Positions 8,549-18,959 of a DNA stretch of 50,415 nt are shown in pieces; positions within the stretch are counted from its first letter, which is position 1; each line of letters begins with the position of its first letter. The stretch lies in assembly GCA_023091735.1 (NCBI GenBank), contig JALKBU010000298.1, positions 1 to 50,415 of the forward strand, given 5' to 3'. The DNA comes from Trichomonas tenax. Its lineage: Eukaryota > Parabasalia > Trichomonadida > Trichomonadidae. A program made the position numbers and the translations under genes. Below the pieces are notes generated by a model that saw nothing but the letters and a program-made list of their open reading frames with translations, was not told the origin of the DNA and ran no database searches.

Positions 8549-8823
8549 AATATCTAATCAGATTAAAATTTTCGAGAATTAGAGACCTAGAATTTGTCGA
8601 ATGAATTGAAAATTTATATAAATGAACATAATTTGAATAATTAGGAAAAATAAGGCATATTTTATTTTTTTTGATTTTGAAATTGTGCTTGAATTTTTAA
8701 AATTAATTGATAAATTGGTGTTATTTTTTGAGTATATTTTAGGCTTTATGTAAAAATCAGAAAATATTTTTCCATGTCATAATTTTTGATGCTATATTTT
8801 AATTTACAAACTTAGAAAAAAAA

Positions 8824-10290
8824 ATGTCGGAAGGAGAAGAGATCGTTGAGGAAGAAGAGGTTATTGAAGAAGAAGAAATAATCGAAGAGGAAGAGGTCAT
8901 CGAGGACGAGGAATCTCCAGAAACATGGTACAGTCGCGCAAAATATGACCCGAATTCTGATGAAAGCATTGATAGTCTGCTTAATATCATCAACTACGAA
9001 GGCGAAGAGGCGAGCAATCACTTGAAGGGCAAGGCCTCCACGTTTTTGCTTGATTATTTCTCAAACATTCCCGAAGAAAAAGAAGCATTTCTTCAAATTT
9101 TCGAAGGATTTTGCAAATACGCTAAAAATGGCGATATATCATTCAACCGCTTCGAAAAAACAATGGAACAAATCATGATTAACACAAGACGCTGCCCTGA
9201 ACTCAGAAAAGAATTTTTGGCTCTTGCTTCAAGATCATTCGATGCAAACGATGCCACATTCGCTAAGTGGGCAATGGAGACACAGATTACACAAATCGAG
9301 TTAGCATTGGCAAACCGTGAAAATGTTGACAATTTAATCGCACATACAGCTCAATTCCTTAGCATTGAGAAACCAGATCCGAGTGACCCATTGTTCCCAT
9401 ATGTGAAAAGATTCTTGTTTATTAAATTAGACAAAGCTATGAGAGAAGATAATGATCAAGAAGTCGAATTTTACTCTCAAATCATCAACAATTCTATAGA
9501 CACAACAATTATTTCATCTGATCAGGTTGCTACACTCAAGCTTATCCAAGCAAGAGCGAATCTTAGGAAGAATTTGTTCCCTGAAGCCTGTGCATGCTAT
9601 TCTGATGCATTTAGAGAATACAACAGAGTCGGCTCTGAAAATAGATCAAATGCACTCACCTTCGTTTATTTGACTGGCATGCTTGCTCATCAGGAACCAG
9701 CTGTTTTATTGGATCCAGCCGCAATGCAGATTAAGCTGAGTGATCCAACTGTTTTTCCAATCTCACAACTCTATGATCAGTATAAGAACAAGAACATAGT
9801 TACCTTCAAGGAAAAGCTTCCAGATTGTAGAGGTTTGTTTAATGGCAAGACTTATGATGCTTACTTCGAGAAAATCAAAAACTACGTATTGAAGGAAAGC
9901 TTAACAAAGATTATTCTTAGATATTCCAAGGTCCAGATTAAGTTCCTTGTTTTACAAACATATACAAAGAAAGAAATTGAAGAATTAGAGAAGCTTAGTG
10001 AGGATGCAAAGAATGAGAAGCTTGCTGCTGAGCAGAAAATAATTACAAATTATCTCTATGATCATATCCTTTCCAGGAGAATCAACGCATCAATTGATCT
10101 TGTTAACCAAATTATTGTTACTAATGAAGAGAAGAAGAGTATTCATCTCGTTTCTATTGATCCAGTCATGGCACCTCTCGAAACAATGGTCAATTATATG
10201 TATCGTTCCTCAAGGCTTAGAATTCCAAAGCCACAGCTTGCTAAGCAAGCTAGCATAAGTATCCAGCAACATATTGCAATAGGACTTTAA
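8824..10290 (+). CDS. COP9 signalosome subunit 2 (CSN2), PCI domain
   Basis: 488 residues. The first 30 are almost all Glu/Ile/Val, an acidic N-terminus as in CSN2. A helical TPR-like solenoid follows. The PCI region carries the CSN2/Rpn6-type segment 'FPEACACYSDAFREYNRVGS', then a 'LLDPAAMQIKLSDP' segment and a winged-helix end with 'LSRRINASIDLVNQII' in place of the usual 'HGRIDQVNQLLEL'. Length (human CSN2 about 443) and order of motifs agree. The complex deneddylates cullin-RING ligases; CSN2 is the cullin-binding scaffold. The proteasome lid paralogue Rpn6 is the main alternative, but the acidic start and the conserved 'DP' linker favour CSN2. The ATG follows an A-rich leader; TCATAATTT at 8777 is a possible Inr. 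Confidence 0.85.
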   Translation: MSEGEEIVEEEEVIEEEEIIEEEEVIEDEESPETWYSRAKYDPNSDESIDSLLNIINYEGEEASNHLKGKASTFLLDYFSNIPEEKEAFLQIFEGFCKYAKNGDISFNRFEKTMEQIMINTRRCPELRKEFLALASRSFDANDATFAKWAMETQITQIELALANRENVDNLIAHTAQFLSIEKPDPSDPLFPYVKRFLFIKLDKAMREDNDQEVEFYSQIINNSIDTTIISSDQVATLKLIQARANLRKNLFPEACACYSDAFREYNRVGSENRSNALTFVYLTGMLAHQEPAVLLDPAAMQIKLSDPTVFPISQLYDQYKNKNIVTFKEKLPDCRGLFNGKTYDAYFEKIKNYVLKESLTKIILRYSKVQIKFLVLQTYTKKEIEELEKLSEDAKNEKLAAEQKIITNYLYDHILSRRINASIDLVNQIIVTNEEKKSIHLVSIDPVMAPLETMVNYMYRSSRLRIPKPQLAKQASISIQQHIAIGL

Positions 10291-10377
10291 ACATCATTTA
10301 TATTTTTATATTATTGTTAATTTTTTTACATACAACATTGTAATAATTTATTTTCACAAAACAACGAGATTCAAAAA

Positions 10378-12447
10378 TCAGTCCGATTTTCGCATCATTT
10401 TGAGCAGCTCTGTAACTGAATATATTGAGTCTGCATTTTGGAGAATATGAGAATTATCTGGTTCTGGAATTGGTGGTAAATCAATCTTCCATAGAGGAGA
10501 ATTAGAGAACTCATCAAATGCTGACGATGATCCTGAGTAGAGATCAACAGGTGAAATATCTGGCTCTTCTTCGATGTCTGTTAAAGGTTCGGTTAATTTT
10601 CCTCCTAATATAGCAGACTTCCACACTTGTCTAAGTTTGGTGACATTCGATGCTGGAATTCCATTCAAGTTTCTCAAGCGAGCTATTTCATTGAAAGGCC
10701 ATTCCACGTCGATTGGGATTCCCCTTGAAGATAATTTCTGCATGAATAGTTGCAATGCGTCGAATGTTACACCAAGGGCGCCATCATATTTCACCTTCTT
10801 GATTTTCTTATTTTGAGTCAGCATGTTCGCGAGACTGGCAATACCAGCATCACCAAGAGGCTGACCAGAAAGGTCGAGACTCGTCAAACCATTATTGCTT
10901 GAGAGAATCTCAATGAACCTAGAGATACTCGAATCACATTTTGAGCCATCATCGACAGCTCTCATGATGAGCTCTGAGATGTATGTATTACTCTTCATAA
11001 GCTCAGCGAATGTCGTCACCATGCATCCGGCGCTTTGTGCAGTATAGCAGCCGTCTAATTGTAATATGCTTAAGTTTTGGGAGCCTGCGCAGAACTGAAG
11101 GAAAACAGGGGAAACTTGGTTTCCGGACCAGTTTATAGAAATAATTGATTTCGCTGGTGATGCACAATAGGCTTGGAAGAAAGAATGCCACACCTGAGGA
11201 CCTGCCTGCGAATAGCTGAGATCCATTGTGATGTAATCGTTCTGCGGGCTGTGATTGAGAATTCTGCACCACATGGAAATGAAGCTGTAATTTTCCCACC
11301 TGATGTGCGAGAACTTGAAATTCGAAATAGAAGGAGAAATAGGGATTTTATCGAGTTCTTTTCCTGTTACAGATCCACCATCGACAACGATTCCCTGGAG
11401 ATTATTGTTTGACAAATAAGGGAATAATGAATCAACAATAACTTGACAATTATGGAATTCGAAAGTTTTGATTGATTGAAATGCTTTCATCAACAAATCT
11501 GCTTGAATTGTTGGCATATCCTTGATGCATATTGAGTCTAGTGATCTGATTACGTCTATTTTAGAGATTTCGGAAATGAATTTGTCTTGATAAGATGCAT
11601 CAACGGCATCAATAAGTGTTAATCGTGAAAATCTACGACAACTTACTAATTGAACGAAATAAGATATGTTTTTAGCATTTATGGAGCTTTTCATGAATGT
11701 TAGTCCTTGAATTTTAGAATCTCGATTACTTGCAATGGCGTTTGCGACATGTGAAACATGATTTGTTATTTTATCTGTAAATGTGAGAGTTTCAAAGTGC
11801 TTAAATGACTTTAAAAACGGAATTATGATACTCCAATTTGAATTGTTTTCTGATGGAGGAAATATGATTTCTTTGAAGCAATTAGCATCTACAAAAGCAT
11901 CTAAAACATCTTCAAGGTATTTATCTGAGCAATGAACTTTATTTAAGTCTAAAATTGAAGCATTTTGTCTAATTGCTGTTTCAATTTCGTTAATAAGATA
12001 TTGAGGAGCTGAAATTCCGCGCTTGAAGAGTGAGTACTTGAATTTATAGAGATTCCACAAAGGCGTCGGACTTTGAGGTTTTAATCTGTCTGAATCAAGC
12101 CTACACTTTCCTCCTAAGCGCATACAACATGTGTGCATCGTAAGGCAGACGTGATGAGCATTCTGTATTTCGAATTCAACGATTGTTTTTGATGTTTTTG
12201 CTGTGATTCTTGTATCTGATGCTGAAAGAGCCGATAATTCATCCCAAAAGAATCTCTCTATGATCTGAAGATCGCTATCGTGTGATGTTTTTTCTAAAAT
12301 GATGAATTCGTATTCTGTTGCCAATAAACATGCTTTAATTGCTCTTCCGTTTGAAAAATGAGTGATTTTCATGCATCCGAGAACGATCTCATTGCCTATT
12401 TTCGAGATTGGCTTCACTCTCGCCAAAACTTTTTCATTTTTATTCAT
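10378..12447 (-). CDS. Leucine-rich-repeat protein of CARMIL type
   Basis: 689 residues. The N-terminal 110 residues look like a PH-type module ('KVLARVKPISKIGNEIVLGCMKITHF...'). They are followed by a long array of ribonuclease-inhibitor-type leucine-rich repeats (about residues 170-600), clearest at 'NNGLTSLDLSGQPLGDAGI'. This PH plus RI-LRR order is that of CARMIL/LRRC16, which regulates actin capping protein. The long C-terminal capping-protein-interaction region of animal CARMILs is not evident; the tail is short and ends MMRKSD. ATG at 12447 is the start; GTCACTTTT in inverted orientation lies 9-17 bases upstream. LRR architecture is certain, the CARMIL label inferred. Confidence 0.75.
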   Translation of the reverse strand: MNKNEKVLARVKPISKIGNEIVLGCMKITHFSNGRAIKACLLATEYEFIILEKTSHDSDLQIIERFFWDELSALSASDTRITAKTSKTIVEFEIQNAHHVCLTMHTCCMRLGGKCRLDSDRLKPQSPTPLWNLYKFKYSLFKRGISAPQYLINEIETAIRQNASILDLNKVHCSDKYLEDVLDAFVDANCFKEIIFPPSENNSNWSIIIPFLKSFKHFETLTFTDKITNHVSHVANAIASNRDSKIQGLTFMKSSINAKNISYFVQLVSCRRFSRLTLIDAVDASYQDKFISEISKIDVIRSLDSICIKDMPTIQADLLMKAFQSIKTFEFHNCQVIVDSLFPYLSNNNLQGIVVDGGSVTGKELDKIPISPSISNFKFSHIRWENYSFISMWCRILNHSPQNDYITMDLSYSQAGPQVWHSFFQAYCASPAKSIISINWSGNQVSPVFLQFCAGSQNLSILQLDGCYTAQSAGCMVTTFAELMKSNTYISELIMRAVDDGSKCDSSISRFIEILSSNNGLTSLDLSGQPLGDAGIASLANMLTQNKKIKKVKYDGALGVTFDALQLFMQKLSSRGIPIDVEWPFNEIARLRNLNGIPASNVTKLRQVWKSAILGGKLTEPLTDIEEEPDISPVDLYSGSSSAFDEFSNSPLWKIDLPPIPEPDNSHILQNADSIYSVTELLKMMRKSD

Positions 12448-12455
12448 GTATTTAT

Positions 12456-12517
12456 GTCACTTTTATTTAGTTTTTACACGAATATCTGTCATGTAAAATT
12501 TAACCTTATAAAATTGA
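12456..12517 (-). promoter_or_regulatory. Upstream motif block of the CARMIL-type gene
   Basis: Three words sit in a row: the inverted Inr core (GTCACTTTT on plus, 12456-12464), TGTCATGTAAAA at 12487, and TTTAACCTTATAAAATTGA at 12499-12517. The last two recur in the same order upstream of the coiled-coil gene at 15059 (15093-15155). The remaining intergenic DNA up to 12793 has an Inr-like TCACTTTTG at 12727 facing KRR1 and nothing else I can name. Confidence 0.45.
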
Positions 12518-12793
12518 AATGCTGAGCTCAAAAATTTTAAATTTTCGCCAAACAAAAGTTCTTTTTATTTCATTATTTACTGCATAAACATTATTGATTT
12601 CAATGATAATAATATACTAATAGAAGTATCTAATATGTTTGCTGATTACAAAACATGAAATAACGAGTGTGAAATGATTTTTACAAATGAAGTTTTGCTC
12701 GAGGAAAATGTTAAATATCAATAAGTCACTTTTGCCCAAAAACACGAAATATAGCATCTATACACAAATCTAAAACCAAGTATCCACTTTAAA

Positions 12794-13756
12794 ATGAAAA
12801 ATAAATTTGTGCTTTTGCTAAAATCTACAAAGACGATAATAGAAATGACTGAAGAAATCGACTGGTCACGTCCATTCCAGAAAGGTGACATGAAATACAA
12901 GCTACAGGAGGAATCTTCATTCAAAGTCTTGTTCCCGCACTACCGTGAGCGCTATTTGACAGACAATTGGAAGAAGATTCAAGAAAAAATGGATAATTAC
13001 GGTATTAAAATCGAAGTTGACTACAAAGATGGTGCAATAACACTCAGAACAACTGACAAAACATGGGATCCTTGTGCAATTCTCAACGCACGCGATTGCA
13101 TGAAATTAGTTGCTCGTTCTGTTCCAATTGAACACGCATTCAAGGTCTTTGATGATGGAGTCGACTCGCACATCATCATTATCGGAAAACACATTCGCAA
13201 TCAGGAAAGATTCAACAAACGTCGTCAAAGATTGCTTGGTCCGGGTGGAAGCACACTTAAGGCTCTCGAGCTCCTCACACAGTGCTACATTTTGGTCCAA
13301 GGACACACTGTCGCCATCATTGGAAATGTCAAAGGTATTAAAGACGCTTCTGAGGTTGTTGTTGACTGCATGAACAACATCCACCCTGTCTATCACATCA
13401 AGAGATTGATGATCAAGCGCGATCTTATGAAGAACCCAGCAATGGCGAATGAAGACTGGGATAAGTATCTTCCGAAGATCCAGAAAGCAACAAAGCACAC
13501 AAAGAAGAAGAAATTAGTCCATAATGAGAGAAATAGAGGTCTCCCAGATTACCCACAGGACACGCAAGTTGATAAGGAGATCGAAACAGGTGAATACTTC
13601 TTGAAGAAGAAAGATAAGAAGGATAAGAACAAAAAGAAAGCGGATAAGAATGTAGAAAAGGCCATGGAAGAAGCTAGAGAGGAAGCAGGTGTCCCCAAGA
13701 AGGAAATCAAGCTCAGAACAGTTTCTGAAGCTGCCGCCGAAGAGGCAAATAAATAG
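12794..13756 (+). CDS. KRR1: KRR1, small-subunit processome component
   Basis: 320 residues as annotated from ATG 12794, which follows CCACTTTAAA closely. The conserved protein starts at Met18 (12845, MTEEIDWSRPF), and that ATG is the serious alternative because the first 17 residues are hydrophobic and unlike KRR1. Hallmarks: 'LQEESSFKVLFPHYRERYL' near the start, then 'NKRRQRLLGPGGSTLKALEL' (KH-like RNA-binding core), 'NIHPVYHIKRLMIKRDL' and 'DKEIETGEYFLKKKDKKD', followed by a Lys-rich tail. KRR1 is a nucleolar factor needed for 18S rRNA processing and 40S assembly, working with Faf1 and other processome proteins. The protein is somewhat shorter than human KRR1 (381) because the tail is reduced. 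Confidence 0.95.
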   Translation: MKNKFVLLLKSTKTIIEMTEEIDWSRPFQKGDMKYKLQEESSFKVLFPHYRERYLTDNWKKIQEKMDNYGIKIEVDYKDGAITLRTTDKTWDPCAILNARDCMKLVARSVPIEHAFKVFDDGVDSHIIIIGKHIRNQERFNKRRQRLLGPGGSTLKALELLTQCYILVQGHTVAIIGNVKGIKDASEVVVDCMNNIHPVYHIKRLMIKRDLMKNPAMANEDWDKYLPKIQKATKHTKKKKLVHNERNRGLPDYPQDTQVDKEIETGEYFLKKKDKKDKNKKKADKNVEKAMEEAREEAGVPKKEIKLRTVSEAAAEEANK

Positions 13757-14009
13757 ATTTTTTTAATTTATAATTTGATTCAACAAATTGAATTTTTTTT
13801 ATAATCAAACAACCACAAATCCAAATCTCCATCACAAGCTATATCATATACTTTAAAAATCATATGAATTCAAAAAAATAATTTTTTATCAATTTCTATA
13901 ATAAACAGCATACTATTGATACAGGAGACACAAGCAATTGTATGTGAATAAACATAAATCTCTAAAATCTATTTTATTCGAATAAATAAACATAATATAT
14001 ATTATAAGA

Positions 14010-15059
14010 TTAGTTCAATGTGAGTTGCTTTAGTTCTTCGTATCTCCTAAGAATATTGCGTATTTCTTCTTCTGTTGCAATTCTTGAATCAACAATATTT
14101 TCGCTGTCAATTTTGTTCAAATATTCAATAAATGACTGTGTAGATTGCTTAAGGGCATTGATGCACTCCTTCAGTGCCTCCTTTTCCATATCTGAATTCG
14201 AAATTTCAGGTGGCATTGGAAATGCAGCATCAGAAGCAAGCGAATTCTGTAGTCTTTGCCTTAACACGTGAAGCTCATTCTGCAGAGAAGCAATTTGTTG
14301 CATTTTCTCGTCAACATTCGGTAATTCTGGTTCTGTTTCTTCATCGATGGTAATATTCGATAGTTCGTCAGAAATTCTGTCTAATACTTGAGAAAGATCA
14401 TGAGAACCATTTGCAATGTTTGGATAACTTTCGAAACCCATTTCTTCAATTGTTTTACTTGCTTTTTCTAATACTTGTATTACTAATGTCATGCATTTGA
14501 CTTGGTAGCGAATTTGTCCGAGTGTTTTCGTTTTTCTGAGTGTTTGGTTGATATCAAAGTCAGATTTTCCTCTTGCAAGCAACATAACTAGATCCTGTTC
14601 ATCAACATCACCGACCATTGATGCAAACTGTCTTGCTAACTGCTCAACTTGCTGTGAACACATTTTATCGAAAGACGGCGGAATATTTTCCGCTGATTTC
14701 GGGTATTCGCGCATTGTGCTAATTTGTTTCAGTATCGACGCAAGTTGTTGCCTCTTTTGCTCGCATTCAGCGAATATCTCCTCTGCTTCATTTTCGAGAT
14801 TTTGCGATTGTTCGTTTAATTGCTGCGTTTCGACAGCCAATTCTTCTTCGTTCTTATACAGTATTTTCTCCATTTCTTGAAGAACAGATTGAAGCTTCTT
14901 TGGCCTTTCTTGTTTATAATACATATAAGATTGAAGCAAAGCTGATGCTTCGAGTTGGTTGTTTATCTCTACAGCTTTAGAAAGTTGTTTCTCAGTCGCC
15001 GCAATTTGGTTTATCAGTGCTGCTTCTTGAGCTTCTAAATTACTTAGTTCTGTAGACAT
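14010..15059 (-). CDS. Coiled-coil protein, unknown function
   Basis: 349 residues starting MSTELSNLEAQEAAL. It is almost wholly alpha-helical, with a long coiled coil at about residues 1-120 (Gln/Glu/Leu-rich heptads) and another at about 245-349, separated by a less charged segment (about 120-245) containing 'DEQDLVMLLARGKSDFDINQTL'. It has no signal peptide or membrane span. AGTGTCAATTTTAG lies just before the ATG. The architecture would fit a golgin, intraflagellar or centrosomal subunit, but no signature decides this. Its upstream region shares two motif blocks with the CARMIL-type gene. Confidence 0.65.
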   Translation of the reverse strand: MSTELSNLEAQEAALINQIAATEKQLSKAVEINNQLEASALLQSYMYYKQERPKKLQSVLQEMEKILYKNEEELAVETQQLNEQSQNLENEAEEIFAECEQKRQQLASILKQISTMREYPKSAENIPPSFDKMCSQQVEQLARQFASMVGDVDEQDLVMLLARGKSDFDINQTLRKTKTLGQIRYQVKCMTLVIQVLEKASKTIEEMGFESYPNIANGSHDLSQVLDRISDELSNITIDEETEPELPNVDEKMQQIASLQNELHVLRQRLQNSLASDAAFPMPPEISNSDMEKEALKECINALKQSTQSFIEYLNKIDSENIVDSRIATEEEIRNILRRYEELKQLTLN

Positions 15060-15092
15060 TTTTTTCTAAAATTGACACTTTACAAGAGCATA

Positions 15093-15155
15093 TGTCATGT
15101 AAATATAACCTCATAAAAATGACAATAACCTTTATTTAACCTTATAAAATTGACA
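15093..15155 (-). promoter_or_regulatory. Upstream motif block of the coiled-coil gene
   Basis: TGTCATGTAAAT (15093-15104) is followed by an AACCTCATAAAAATGACA block and then TTTAACCTTATAAAATTGACA (15135-15155). The block AACCT(T/C)ATAAAA(A/T)TGACA therefore occurs twice here and once, slightly changed, before the gene at 12447. Confidence 0.45.
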
Positions 15156-15161
15156 TTTTGA

Positions 15162-15908
15162 ATATTTCTTTCCCTTGAATTCCTCATTGGAGAATATTTG
15201 ACAGATCCAAGTATATTTGTTACATCATATGACTCAAGCAGAGGCTTTTGGATACTTGGAAATAAGTCGACAGCAATTTATGTTAATTGTTTTAAATCTC
15301 ATGAATTAATTCCTGAAATTCTTGATATACCTGGATACATCAATGGAAATAAAATTAAAAGTTTGAATTTTGGATATGTTGTTGGAGAACATTCCAAGAT
15401 TAAAGAAATTATTCTTCCTGAAACATTGATTGAGATTCCAGGAACAATGTTTCATAAACTTGGAGTATTGCAAAAGATAACTATACCTTCTTCTGTCAAG
15501 ACCATCGGTAATTATTTTTCTGAATTTTATCAAGCAAAATCAGTAATTTTTCGGCCAAATTCACAACTGACTTCAGTTGTATTCGCATTTTTAGATATAT
15601 ACCATCAGTTAGAAACCTTCGTGTTGCCAACTTATGTGAATCAAATCGATTATCATGGATTCTTGTCAGGTAAAAAATTGCGAAAATTATATCACTTCGG
15701 CCAAACTGATTTTTCTATTTTAAACAATCTCTTCCAAAGGAGAAAGTTTGAGATCTACATATCTCCTTATTATCTATCTCAATATTTTGGAAATCTCAGT
15801 GTAACAGTAATAACATCTATCTCTGAGCCAACTCCTTGTAGATGTAATTTCCCATATATTTATTTACTTCGAAATATTCTTCCAATTAATATTTTGATTA
15901 TTGTATAA
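15162..15908 (+). pseudogene. BspA-type leucine-rich repeat protein, 5'-truncated
   Basis: The frame is open from 15162 after a TGA and ends at 15908 with no ATG near its start. It encodes several BspA/LRR_5 repeats of the Treponema-like type, with the pattern 'I-I-LPETLIEIPGTMFHKL' then 'L-KITIPSSVKTIGNYF', ending in a hydrophobic tail. In trichomonads this is a very large family of surface or secreted proteins implicated in adhesion. Here the N-terminus is missing and no Inr-ATG pair is present, so I treat it as a broken copy. It is tail-to-tail with ATG9 only 37 bases away. Confidence 0.7.
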
Positions 15909-15945
15909 ACAAAATGCGTTATTTTACTAACAATTAATATAATTC

Positions 15946-17577
15946 TCAACTAAATCTAGGCGAAGATGGAGGCATCATGCTTCGAACATCTGTGAATGTT
16001 GGACTGTCAACAACAGTAACAACAGGTTGACTTGAATACATTGGTGCTTGGAAAACATCATCATCGAATTCCAAAAGGTTTGTAGACTGTTCCAAGCTAT
16101 TCTGGCCATATAGCTTGAAATTCGATATTGAGCGTTTGATCTTTCCGTTTTGGTAGATATTTCCTCCATTGGTGATCTCCTCGAAGTTAGAAAATCGACA
16201 AATCCATCCAACGTGCTCTGTTTTAACTGAGTTAGCGTGCACGAAGTTGACAATATCGCTAGAGTGTTCTGGCAATACGAACAAGAAAACAATTGGATTG
16301 ATCAAACAGCCGCAGAGTTCAATGATAATATTCATCCACATTGGCTGGAAGAAATCAGAGAAACTGCTCTGCGTTGACCAGCTCATTGGATTATTCCTTT
16401 CGTCTGTGAAATCATAGTGAATGAACTTGCGAATGTCTTCGTATAGTTCTGCAGGATCTTTTGATATCTTATTTCGCTTGATAAGGCCATTAAATATGTT
16501 ATAAATTGCAACTAAAAGCGCGATAAACCAAAATGCGCTTTTCTCACCAATAATAGAATTAGTGACGACTGAAATATCTGAGAATACGCTGACAATGACA
16601 AGGAACGCTATAAATGAGCTGCATAAGAAACAAATGAGTTTGTAAATTGGCTGAAAAGTTGAAGCTGGGAATTGTTCAATATACAAATTCGAGAAGTAAT
16701 ATGATTTTGATATTCTTTGATTAAAGACATGCGGAAGTTCATTGTATTCTCTAATTGTCCATTTGGCTTCTGGTGACCATCTTCTCATGCTCAAAGAACT
16801 CGGTGAACTCTTGATGGACTGGAAATAATGAAAGATAAGATATAATGCTTGAAAAGCAAGATAAAATGGAGAAACTAAGAACAGAATAACGCCAATGATC
16901 TTGAATCTCTTGGAAAGAGACTCCTTCACTTGCTGTATCCTAACAGACTGTATTTCGTTGACAATTGATTCTCCATTCGAATCAAGAACAGTTCCGCTGA
17001 GAGAAATTTGGAATAAGTAGAAAAAGAATCTGGTCATTGGGAAATGACATGGCCTGTTCATGTATGGAAGTTTCCATGTTAACAGCGTTGGATCAGTGAC
17101 GAAAGCTGTGATATAATTATCAACTCGTAAAATTTCTTGAGCGATCTCTAATGATGATATTCGAACTAAGCTGTCTCTTTGGGCAATGCAGTCAATAACT
17201 TCTATCCAATCTAAAACGTATAAATCTTTTTCTTGAATTTCAAGAGTTTCGATGAAATATTTGCGTATTTGTATGAATTTCGGTAGAGTATAAGCGAACT
17301 GGAGTATGTGGATGAAAACAAAAAGCATAAATGAAATAACGCATAAATGAATGAAAAGGTTTGATCTCTTCCATCCTTCAGACAATGGAAGTATAACATC
17401 AGAAAGTTTCGTTGATGTGCTTATTTTTGAGATTTCGATGCAGCTAAATAAAAATATTGGACTCAAAGCAATAATAAGGCCGATAATGATGTTACTGAGG
17501 CTATTTATGACAAATGTTTTCAGACCATGTTGATAATAATAATCGTAGATGTCTCTCCAAGAAGTTACAGGAAGCAT
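15946..17577 (-). CDS. ATG9: ATG9, autophagy lipid scramblase
   Basis: 543 residues with hydrophobic segments near 25-50, 75-95, 225-255, 312-335 and beyond 340. The ATG9 family core is intact: 'RRWSPEAKWTIREYNELPHV' (residues 265-284), 'NQRISKSYYFSNLYIEQFPA' and the later 'EHVGWICRFSNF' motif. ATG9 is the only multispanning core autophagy protein; its trimers scramble phospholipids between leaflets while the phagophore grows, and it cycles on Golgi-derived vesicles. The N- and C-terminal cytosolic tails are short relative to yeast and animal proteins. ATG at 17577 lies directly after a compact Inr (TCATTTTTTA on the minus strand), leaving almost no 5' UTR. Confidence 0.95.
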   Translation of the reverse strand: MLPVTSWRDIYDYYYQHGLKTFVINSLSNIIIGLIIALSPIFLFSCIEISKISTSTKLSDVILPLSEGWKRSNLFIHLCVISFMLFVFIHILQFAYTLPKFIQIRKYFIETLEIQEKDLYVLDWIEVIDCIAQRDSLVRISSLEIAQEILRVDNYITAFVTDPTLLTWKLPYMNRPCHFPMTRFFFYLFQISLSGTVLDSNGESIVNEIQSVRIQQVKESLSKRFKIIGVILFLVSPFYLAFQALYLIFHYFQSIKSSPSSLSMRRWSPEAKWTIREYNELPHVFNQRISKSYYFSNLYIEQFPASTFQPIYKLICFLCSSFIAFLVIVSVFSDISVVTNSIIGEKSAFWFIALLVAIYNIFNGLIKRNKISKDPAELYEDIRKFIHYDFTDERNNPMSWSTQSSFSDFFQPMWMNIIIELCGCLINPIVFLFVLPEHSSDIVNFVHANSVKTEHVGWICRFSNFEEITNGGNIYQNGKIKRSISNFKLYGQNSLEQSTNLLEFDDDVFQAPMYSSQPVVTVVDSPTFTDVRSMMPPSSPRFS

Positions 17578-17587
17578 TAAAAAATGA
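17578..17587 (-). promoter_or_regulatory. Initiator of ATG9 abutting the start codon
   Basis: On the minus strand TCATTTTTTA is followed immediately by ATG. If transcription starts at the A, the leader is only about 8 nt, as is common in trichomonads. Confidence 0.55.
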
Positions 17588-17763
17588 CGAAGATTTTATA
17601 AAAATTTTGAAAAGTGACAAGTGAAAAATTTATTTTCGATTTTATTAATGGATTCAGTTATTTTTCAATTGTTTGATTCTGAATCCACAGTAAATTTTTT
17701 TAAACAAGCATTCAGTTTATTTTTATCAATTGAAAAACTGATAAAATCAATTTTTTATATTGA

Positions 17764-18789
17764 ATCAATCAGAAAGTTCAACATTTCCACTTTGACAGTA
17801 TTCCACAAGACGTTTGGTTCACATTCTTTGGTGGCTCAGCGTTACCCGACATCTCACACACGAAAAATGGTCAAATTTCGCCACAAAACCTCCAATTTTT
17901 CGCATTTGACTGTTTTTTTGCTGACAACAAAGAATGCATTGTTAATATAACAGACAAAACATCATTGAAGTTTCTTCACAGCTGCTGTCTGTTCTACAAC
18001 AACTCAAAAAGCAGTGGAGATGGTGGATGTATTTACTATTTTGGAGATATGGAGATTGTTCAGCATCGATTTTGTGCTAATCTATGCAAAATTATACAAT
18101 CACGCACTCTTGGACAATTTTCATATACAAAAGTGAAACCAAGTTCAAATGATCTTAATTTTGTCATTGAAAGTTCTGCGACACAATGCGGCAAAAATGA
18201 TACTTATAGTACCATTGATAATAATTATGGAATTATTTCCATCACAAATTTTAATTCTAGTAAAAATACTGCTAATTATTTTAATGGTTTCTCTATATCT
18301 TCTCCAACAACAGAAACAATTCACAACTATTCTACTATTGAAAGTAATTCAGCAAATGAAAACACATTATATTTTTATGGTTTAGAATTAACTAAAATTA
18401 TATTTACTAAATCTAATATATTAAACAATACAATTCAAAAATCAGGACATTTATATGGCCATGTTTTTATTGAACGTTGTAATGTTTCTATTTCGGAATG
18501 TTGTTTTTTTGATAATGTAGGCGTTCTTTTCTGTAATAGAGGTTTTCTTTCAGTCGAAAATTGTCATATTTCAAATTTCACAACAACAAATGGTGGTGTG
18601 AATACAAACAATATCAAAACAGAATCATCGACATTCATTTTTTCGCATATTTCAACATTTGGATGTGATACTTTTTCTCCAAATCAATACTCAAATAACA
18701 ACAAAAAGCAACGTAGCACATTCCAAGAGAATTTTTTTCGTGGGCAAATTTCGAGACTCGTCGCAATATACTCCATTCTCAAGAGATGA
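17764..18789 (+). pseudogene. Beta-helix surface protein (polymorphic membrane protein-like), broken
   Basis: The frame runs open from a TGA at 17761-17763 to 18789 without an early ATG. It shows the repeat grammar of right-handed beta-helix surface proteins: short Asn/Ser/Thr-rich turns, 'NNSKSSGDGGCIYYFG', 'NCHISNFTTTNGGV' and paired cysteines. An N-terminal piece in another frame (from about 17648) may belong to it, which would need a frameshift near 17770. No C-terminal membrane anchor is visible. The same family is found at 21341-22236 and 25690-26507 on the opposite strand. The function is inferred as cell-surface or secreted. Confidence 0.6.
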
Positions 18790-18959
18790 CGCATTGAAAT
18801 ATAAGTTTTTCTTTCTTTTGATCAATCTTCTTTTGAATAAACATTATTAAGTTTTTAGTTCTTCTGTTTAATCAAATATAAGTATTCAAGAATATGTTCA
18901 AACAAATAAAATGGATTTACTAATCAAATAAAAAATGATCAATGATTTTTTTTGAATAA

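Noticed and set aside
8812..9021. Phe/Leu-rich reading frames opposite the acidic start of CSN2
   Set aside because: They are antisense reflections of the Glu-rich codons and have no independent support.
13270..13290. CTCACACAG as a trichomonad 3' splice site
   Set aside because: It lies within conserved KRR1 coding sequence that is uninterrupted, and no GTAYGT donor precedes it.
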